A stretch of DNA of 48,827 nt from Syntrophobacterales bacterium (GTDB lineage Bacteria; Desulfobacterota; Desulfobaccia; Desulfobaccales; 0-14-0-80-60-11), in the NCBI GenBank assembly GCA_023512475.1, contig JAILZL010000022.1, forward strand, positions 1 to 48,827. Reading direction: 5' to 3'. Position numbers and translations under genes: made by a program. Position 1 is the stretch's first letter, and the number at the start of each line of letters is the position of its first letter. The notes under the pieces are model-generated. The model made no database searches. It saw nothing but the letters and a program-made list of their open reading frames with translations, and was not told the DNA's origin. This document shows, piece after piece, positions 44,513 through 48,827 of this stretch.

Positions 44513-45469
44513 TCATCCGCGTCCGGCAATGATCGCCTCCCGGGCGGAGGCGGTTACCCGCACCCCCGGGCCCACCACGCAGCCCGAAAGGCACACCCCG
44601 GCGGCGAGGCGGGCGTCGTCCAGCACCACGGTCCGCTCCAGAAAAACCCCTTCCTCCACCCGCACCCGGTGCCCCAGCACCACCCCCGGCCCGAAGCGGA
44701 CCCCGGGAGCCAACCGGACGTCCGGGGCGAGAAGGGGATCGGACAGGGGCCCCAGCAGCCGGCCCAGGGCGGGGGACTCCCCGGCCAACAGCCTCAGGTG
44801 GGCCGCCAGATAGCTCTCCCGGTGGCCCAGGTCCTGCCAGAAGTGGCCTGCCACCTGAAGCGCCGCCAGCCGGATTCCGGCTTCGATGGCCCGGCGCCAG
44901 GCCGCCACCAGATCCAGGGGGCCCTCCCCGGGGAGCCAGGTGAGCATCCCGGGCTCCACCACCTGGATGCCGGTGTAGGCCAAAGGGGGCCCCACCGCCT
45001 GGGGCGGCCGGGGTCCGATGCCGCACACGTCTCCCGCCCCGTCCAGCCAGACGTTGTTGTGGGGCGGGTGGTCCTGCACCACCAGGGTGGTCACGGCTCC
45101 GGGATCCCGCCGGGCAAAAAGGGCGGCGAAGTCCAGGTCCGTGAGGATGTCGGCGTTCACCGCCAGGAAGGGGCCGGGCCCCAAAAGCCGGGCCAGGTTC
45201 CTGAGGCCGCCGCCGGTGCCCAGGATCTCCGGTTCATGGCTCACCTGCACCTGGAGGCCCCAAGGGCCCTCCCGCCCCAGAAAATGGAGGATTTCCTCCC
45301 CCAGGTGGTGGGTGTTCACCGCTGCCTGGACGCAGCCCGCCTCCGCCAGCTGCGAAAGGAGGAGCCCCAGGAGGGGCCGATGGCACACCGGCACCAGGGC
45401 CTTGGGGAGGACCTGGGTCAGGGGCAGGAGGCGGGTCCCCAGCCCGGCGGCCAGGATGGCAGCCTTCAT
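44513..45469 (-). CDS. Sugar-1-phosphate nucleotidyltransferase
   Basis: 318 residues. The N-terminal signature is AAGLGTRLLPLTQVLPKALVPV (GxGTRxxPxT...PK), followed by EPEILGTGGGLRN and the metal-binding NADILTD. The C-terminal about 80 residues show hexapeptide-like repeats (LAPDVRLAPGVRFGPGVVLG) of a left-handed beta-helix. The enzyme should join a sugar 1-phosphate to an NTP; similarity is to mannose-1-phosphate guanylyltransferase and glucose-1-phosphate thymidylyltransferase-like proteins, and the sugar is not determinable. No ribosome site is visible before the ATG. A T7 tract lies just beyond its stop. Confidence 0.85.
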   Translation of the reverse strand: MKAAILAAGLGTRLLPLTQVLPKALVPVCHRPLLGLLLSQLAEAGCVQAAVNTHHLGEEILHFLGREGPWGLQVQVSHEPEILGTGGGLRNLARLLGPGPFLAVNADILTDLDFAALFARRDPGAVTTLVVQDHPPHNNVWLDGAGDVCGIGPRPPQAVGPPLAYTGIQVVEPGMLTWLPGEGPLDLVAAWRRAIEAGIRLAALQVAGHFWQDLGHRESYLAAHLRLLAGESPALGRLLGPLSDPLLAPDVRLAPGVRFGPGVVLGHRVRVEEGVFLERTVVLDDARLAAGVCLSGCVVGPGVRVTASAREAIIAGRG

Positions 45470-45578
45470 GCGCCGGGGCCCGGGCCGCGGCCGGACGGCG
45501 GCGGCCCCCCGTCCGGCGGCCGCCCCCCTGGGGCCGGGGGGCCCTCACCAGGCCGGCCGGCCAGCTGCCCCGGGGGCC

Positions 45579-46061
45579 TCACTTTTTATACCCCAGCTTC
45601 CGGAGCAGGTCGTGGCGCCAGGCCCGGCCGTGCTCCGCCTCCACCCCCTTGGGGGAGAAGCCGTCCACCACCCCCAAAATCCCCCGGCCCTGCTCCGTCT
45701 GGGCCAGCACCACCTCCACCGGATTGGCGGTGGCGCAGAAGATGCGGCAGACCTCGGGGCAGAGCTTGATGGCGTTCAGCACGTTGATGGGGTAAGCCTG
45801 GCGGAGCAAAAGGACAAAGGTGTGGCCCGCGGCCAAGCGGCGGGCGTTTTCCGTGGCCGCGGCGATGAGCTCCGGGTCGTTGCCCTCGGTGCGGATGAGG
45901 CACTCCCCGGAGGCCTCCGAGAAGGCCAGGCCGAATTTGGCCCCCGGCACGGTGCCCACCATGATCTCGTACAGGTCTTCCACGGTTTTGATGAAATGGC
46001 TGTGTCCCAGAATCAGGTTGCAGCCCTCGGGAAGGAGGAGTTTTTCCGTCACCAGTTGCAT
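45579..46061 (-). CDS. Adenosine-specific kinase family (DUF355) protein
   Basis: 160 residues from the ATG at 46061 with AAGGAGG just upstream; the open frame extends to 46094 but without a site. The family motif [17 protein letters not shown] is present, with [14 protein letters not shown] and [22 protein letters not shown] later. Length equals that of the archaeal and bacterial family members, one of which was described as an adenosine-specific kinase from structure. The biological substrate in bacteria is not established. It is divergent from the ABC substrate-binding gene. Confidence 0.8.
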   Translation of the reverse strand: MQLVTEKLLLPEGCNLILGHSHFIKTVEDLYEIMVGTVPGAKFGLAFSEASGECLIRTEGNDPELIAAATENARRLAAGHTFVLLLRQAYPINVLNAIKLCPEVCRIFCATANPVEVVLAQTEQGRGILGVVDGFSPKGVEAEHGRAWRHDLLRKLGYKK

Positions 46062-46175
46062 ACCGGGCCTCCTTGGGCGGGAAGCTGGGGCCATCGCCGG
46101 CCTTTCCGAAGCCGGATCATTGTGATATTATAAAAAAGTTTAAGAAGGGGGAAAACCCCGGATGCTGGAGTGGAG

Positions 46176-47294
46176 ATGGCGATGCGACGCTGGCTTGTCC
46201 CCCTGCTTCTGGCCCTCCTCAGCCCGGCCGGCCTGGCGGCGGCGGAGCCGGTGAAGATCGGACTCTATCTCCCCATGACCGGCCCGGCCGCGGCCATGGG
46301 CCAGATGGTGTGGGAAGGGGTGCAGACGGCCCACAAGCTCCGGCCCCGGATCCTCAACCGGGAAGTGAAGCTTATCCTCACGGACACCAAAAGCGACCGC
46401 ATCGAAGCGGCCAACGCCGTCAGCCGTCTCATCGAAAAGGAGAAGGTGCACGCCATCATCGGCGAGGTCATCAGCAGCGACACCCTGGCGGGGGTGCCCA
46501 TCGCCGAGCGGGCCCGGGTCCCCAATATCACCCCCACGGCCACCAATCCCCTGGTGACCCAGGGCCGCACCTTCGCCTTCCGGGCCTGTTTTGTGGATGA
46601 TTTGCAGGGCAAAGTTGCCGCCCGCTACGCCTATGAGCACCTGAAGGCCCGCCGGGCGGCGGTGCTCATCGATCAGGCCCAGGATTACTGCGTGGGCCTG
46701 GGGAACTATTTCATGCAGGAATTCAAGCGCTTGGGGGGAGAGATCGTGGCGGTGAGCTATCTCCAGACCGGGGACCAGGACTTCACCGCCCAGCTCTCCG
46801 GCTTTAAGGCCGCCCAGCCGGAGCTGCTCTACGCGCCCAACTACTATGCCGAAAACGCCCTGTTGGCCAAACAGATGCAGGGTCTGGGGATGAAGCTCCC
46901 CATCCTCACCGGCGACGGTGCCCAGGTGCCGGAATTGATCAGCATCGGCGGCCCGGCGATGGAGGGCATGGTCTTCACCGCCCACTTCCACCGCCAGGGC
47001 ATCCACACCGAGCTGGGGCGGCAATTCCTCACCGCCTATGAGGCAGCCCACCAAAAGGAGCTGGACGCCTTCGCCGCCCTGGGGGGGGAATGCTATTTCC
47101 TCCTGGCCCAGGCCATGGAGCGGGCGGGGACCACCCAGGGGGAGCAGGTGGCCCGGGCCCTGGCGGAGACCCGGGACTTCCCGGGCATCACCGGCCGCAT
47201 CACCATGGGCCCGGACCACAACCCCCTCAAGGAGGTAGTGATCATCCGAGTGGAGCAGGGGAAATTCGTCTACCAGACCACCATGGCGCCGTGA
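46176..47294 (+). CDS. ABC transporter substrate-binding protein, branched-chain amino acid type
   Basis: 372 residues from the ATG at 46176; the ATG at 46182 is equally good as both have a TGGAG site. A signal peptide (MRRWLVPLLLALLSPAGLAAA) precedes a Peripla_BP_6 domain: VKIGLYLPMTGPAAAMGQ, IIGEVISSDTLAGVPIAER, VPNITPTATNPLVT and a C-terminal lobe ending KFVYQTTMAP. The fold binds amino acids or small amides and acids. No permease or ATPase gene follows; the IS element begins 67 bases after the stop, and the gene stands alone within the window. Confidence 0.9.
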   Translation: MAMRRWLVPLLLALLSPAGLAAAEPVKIGLYLPMTGPAAAMGQMVWEGVQTAHKLRPRILNREVKLILTDTKSDRIEAANAVSRLIEKEKVHAIIGEVISSDTLAGVPIAERARVPNITPTATNPLVTQGRTFAFRACFVDDLQGKVAARYAYEHLKARRAAVLIDQAQDYCVGLGNYFMQEFKRLGGEIVAVSYLQTGDQDFTAQLSGFKAAQPELLYAPNYYAENALLAKQMQGLGMKLPILTGDGAQVPELISIGGPAMEGMVFTAHFHRQGIHTELGRQFLTAYEAAHQKELDAFAALGGECYFLLAQAMERAGTTQGEQVARALAETRDFPGITGRITMGPDHNPLKEVVIIRVEQGKFVYQTTMAP

Positions 47295-47361
47295 AACCGG
47301 GAAGGGCGGCTGAAATATCGGATGGGATAACGGGGCAATCATAAGAAATTATTATTTAACT

Positions 47362-48621
47362 CACTGCTGTCCGGTAGAAATTACTTTAGATAGCAAGTAA
47401 AACAGCCCCATGGGCGCCAATCAGTGCTATAATGTTTCAGCGAAAAATACAAGCATTGAAAGGAGTTATGGGGCTTATGGCACATTGTAGCACACTCATG
47501 GGGCAATTACTACAACTCATACCGAGACATGTTTTCGATCACCTGGTGGACACCCATGCCTGGCAGGGGCCGGACGCCAGGAAGTTCACTTATTGGTCGC
47601 ACCTGGTGACCATGCTCTTCGGCCAGTGGAGCGCCCGCAAAAGTCTCCGGGACGTGGTGTTCAGCGTCAACCGGCAAGGCCACAAGCTTTACCATCTGGG
47701 CCTTCCCGAGGTGAAGCGTTCCACCCTCTCTGACGCCAATAAGCTGCGCCCCGCGGTCATCTTCGAAAAGACTTATTATAAGCTGTATGAGCGGCTCTCC
47801 GCCGAGTTCGCGCCACAGCCTCAGAAGGCTACGCCGATCAAGATCATCGACGCCACCACCATTGACCTCTGCGCCGCTGTGTTTCCCTGGGCTAAGTTTC
47901 GGACCCGCAAGGGGGCCATTAAGCTGCACACCGTGCTTACCGGGTTGCTGCCCCAGTGCGTCCTGGTCACCGACGGCAAGACCCATGACCGCCAGGCCGT
48001 CCAAGACTTGCACTTCGAGCCGGGCGATCTGTTGATCTTTGACCGGGCCTACCTGGATTATGCCTGGCTGTACCGCTTGCACCAGGACGGCGTCTGGTTT
48101 GTGACCCGGCTCAAAAGCAACTCCTGTTATGAGGTTATCCAGGAGCAGACGGCTGCCGGGCCGGTCCTGGCCGACCAGGTTATCCGGTTGAGTTCCCCTC
48201 AGGGCCAGGCCTGCTACCCTGAGCTGCTGCGCCGGGTGCACTACCGGGACCCGGAGACCGGCCAGGAATATGTCTTTTTAACCAACCGTCTGGACCTCTC
48301 TGCCCTGGAGGTGGCCGAACTCTACCGCCGCCGCTGGCAGATCGAACTCTTTTTCAAGTGGATCAAGCAAAACCTGAAAATCAAGGCCTTTTACGGGACC
48401 TCCAAGAATGCCGTGTTGATCCAAATCTGGACTGCGTTGATCGCTTACCTGCTCCTGGTGTGGGTCAAGTTTAAGACCAAGGCGGGCTGGGGACTCCTGG
48501 AACTCACCCGCCTGGCCCAAACCATGCTCCTGGAACGCATGGACTTGTGGGCCTTGCTTGGGCTTCGACCACCAGACAACCGACAACCCTTGCTATTCAA
48601 TTAGCGTGCCGGACAGCAGTG
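47362..48621 (+). mobile_element. IS4-type insertion sequence, 1260 bp
   Basis: Perfect 13-bp terminal inverted repeats: CACTGCTGTCCGG at 47362-47374 and its complement CCGGACAGCAGTG at 48609-48621; weaker similarity continues inward to about 33 bp (ATAGCAA shared). One transposase gene fills the interior. The flanking bases show no target-site duplication that I can see. Confidence 0.9.
47432..48604 (+). CDS. IS4-family transposase
   Basis: 390 residues as given; an internal ATG at 47477 (MAHCSTLMGQLL) is an alternative start, and neither has a strong ribosome site. DDE motifs of the IS4 family are visible: IIDATTIDLC (first D), DGKTHDRQA and LLIFDRAYLDY (second D), and the Y-(2)-R-(3)-E-(6)-K signature as YRRRWQIELFFKWIKQNLK. 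It appears full length without internal stops, so the element could be active. Codon use is less GC-rich than in the chromosomal genes around it, consistent with recent arrival. Confidence 0.93.
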   Translation: MFQRKIQALKGVMGLMAHCSTLMGQLLQLIPRHVFDHLVDTHAWQGPDARKFTYWSHLVTMLFGQWSARKSLRDVVFSVNRQGHKLYHLGLPEVKRSTLSDANKLRPAVIFEKTYYKLYERLSAEFAPQPQKATPIKIIDATTIDLCAAVFPWAKFRTRKGAIKLHTVLTGLLPQCVLVTDGKTHDRQAVQDLHFEPGDLLIFDRAYLDYAWLYRLHQDGVWFVTRLKSNSCYEVIQEQTAAGPVLADQVIRLSSPQGQACYPELLRRVHYRDPETGQEYVFLTNRLDLSALEVAELYRRRWQIELFFKWIKQNLKIKAFYGTSKNAVLIQIWTALIAYLLLVWVKFKTKAGWGLLELTRLAQTMLLERMDLWALLGLRPPDNRQPLLFN

Positions 48622-48629
48622 TTTCTGAA

Positions 48630-48827
48630 TTAAACCTGGGCTCCTGGCACCGGTTCGCCTTCCTTCCTTTCCTCTGTGATCGTGGGGACCAGAAAGTCTA
48701 CACTTTGCTCCACCGCTTTTCTGAGAGTACTGGGAGAGAGATGGGCGTATCTCTGGGTGGTTTTAAAATCCTTATGGGTCAGGAGCGCCTGCACTGTGGC
48801 CAGATCCACTCCCTGACTCACCAGGGT
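48630..48827 (-). CDS. Tyrosine recombinase/integrase, C-terminal end (5' part outside window)
   Basis: 66 residues are seen, entering from the right edge. TLVSQGVDLATVQALLTHKD and KTTQRYAHLSP match the end of the tyrosine-recombinase catalytic domain, with the box-III histidine (LLTHKD) and the nucleophilic tyrosine (QRYAHL). A tail of about 30 residues follows to the stop at 48630. The IS element ends 8 bases beyond the stop. It cannot be told from this part whether it is a phage/island integrase or a XerC/D homologue. Confidence 0.85.
   Translation of the reverse strand, partial: TLVSQGVDLATVQALLTHKDFKTTQRYAHLSPSTLRKAVEQSVDFLVPTITEERKEGEPVPGAQV

Overview
The window reads as chromosomal DNA from a Gram-negative, motile anaerobe, most likely a member of the Desulfobacterota (former Deltaproteobacteria). 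The basis is LPS assembly and heptose genes (lptD, hldE, two nucleotide-sugar dehydrogenases), a flagellin/fliD/fliS cluster with a sigma-28 promoter, an NtrC-type two-component pair, and a selenocysteine-containing NAD-linked formate dehydrogenase. Most of the window is very GC-rich with dense G/C third positions, which creates very long antisense open frames that are not genes. No species can be named from the sequence alone.

Layout. (1) 1-3340, clearly less GC-rich: a leftward exopolysaccharide operon with a NusG-like specialised elongation factor, a 530-bp leader holding a remnant of a second NusG-like gene and a nested stem-loop, a Wza-like outer-membrane export lipoprotein, and a Wzz-type chain-length protein cut by the window edge. 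A tRNA-Arg(CCT) at 3857-3935 lies where the composition changes. (2) 4436-11607: surface-sugar genes: UDP-HexNAc dehydrogenase (-), then lptD, ugd and hldE (+). (3) 11693-16821: a DHH phosphoesterase (-), then flagellin, fliD and fliS (+), with a G-rich 33-bp tandem repeat between fliD and fliS. (4) 16936-23992: an SDR/DUF2867 protein (-), a TPR protein, a sensor kinase with its sigma-54 response regulator, and a GNAT-like protein. (5) 24107-30585: rimO and a membrane protein (-), an MltD-like transglycosylase with a basic Lys/Ala-rich tail, and groES-groEL behind two adjacent palindromes. (6) 30764-36778, leftward: a Memo-like protein, a biotin carboxylase/carboxyltransferase-like pair, and an M23-peptidase/MFS pair. 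(7) 36970-42307: an HU/IHF-type protein, a long-form SRP RNA, and the formate dehydrogenase genes (selenoprotein FdhA plus a NuoE-NuoF fusion). (8) 42481-47294: a GT-C-like membrane protein with a small partner, a sugar nucleotidyltransferase, a predicted adenosine-specific kinase, and an ABC substrate-binding protein. (9) 47362-48827: an intact IS4-type element with 13-bp inverted repeats next to the 3' end of a tyrosine recombinase gene.

How the genes work together. WbpA-type dehydrogenase, Ugd, HldE and LptD all serve the outer-membrane glycan layer, and the left-hand operon adds exopolysaccharide export. FdhA and the NuoEF fusion should form a soluble complex passing formate electrons to NAD. 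The biotin carboxylase is translationally coupled to a carboxyltransferase-fold protein that lacks both a biotin domain and the usual carbamylated lysine. That pair is the least conventional system in the window. Other points worth attention are the two 7-3-7 palindromes ahead of groES, the nusG remnant in the exopolysaccharide leader, and the apparent lack of a standard start codon for rimO.
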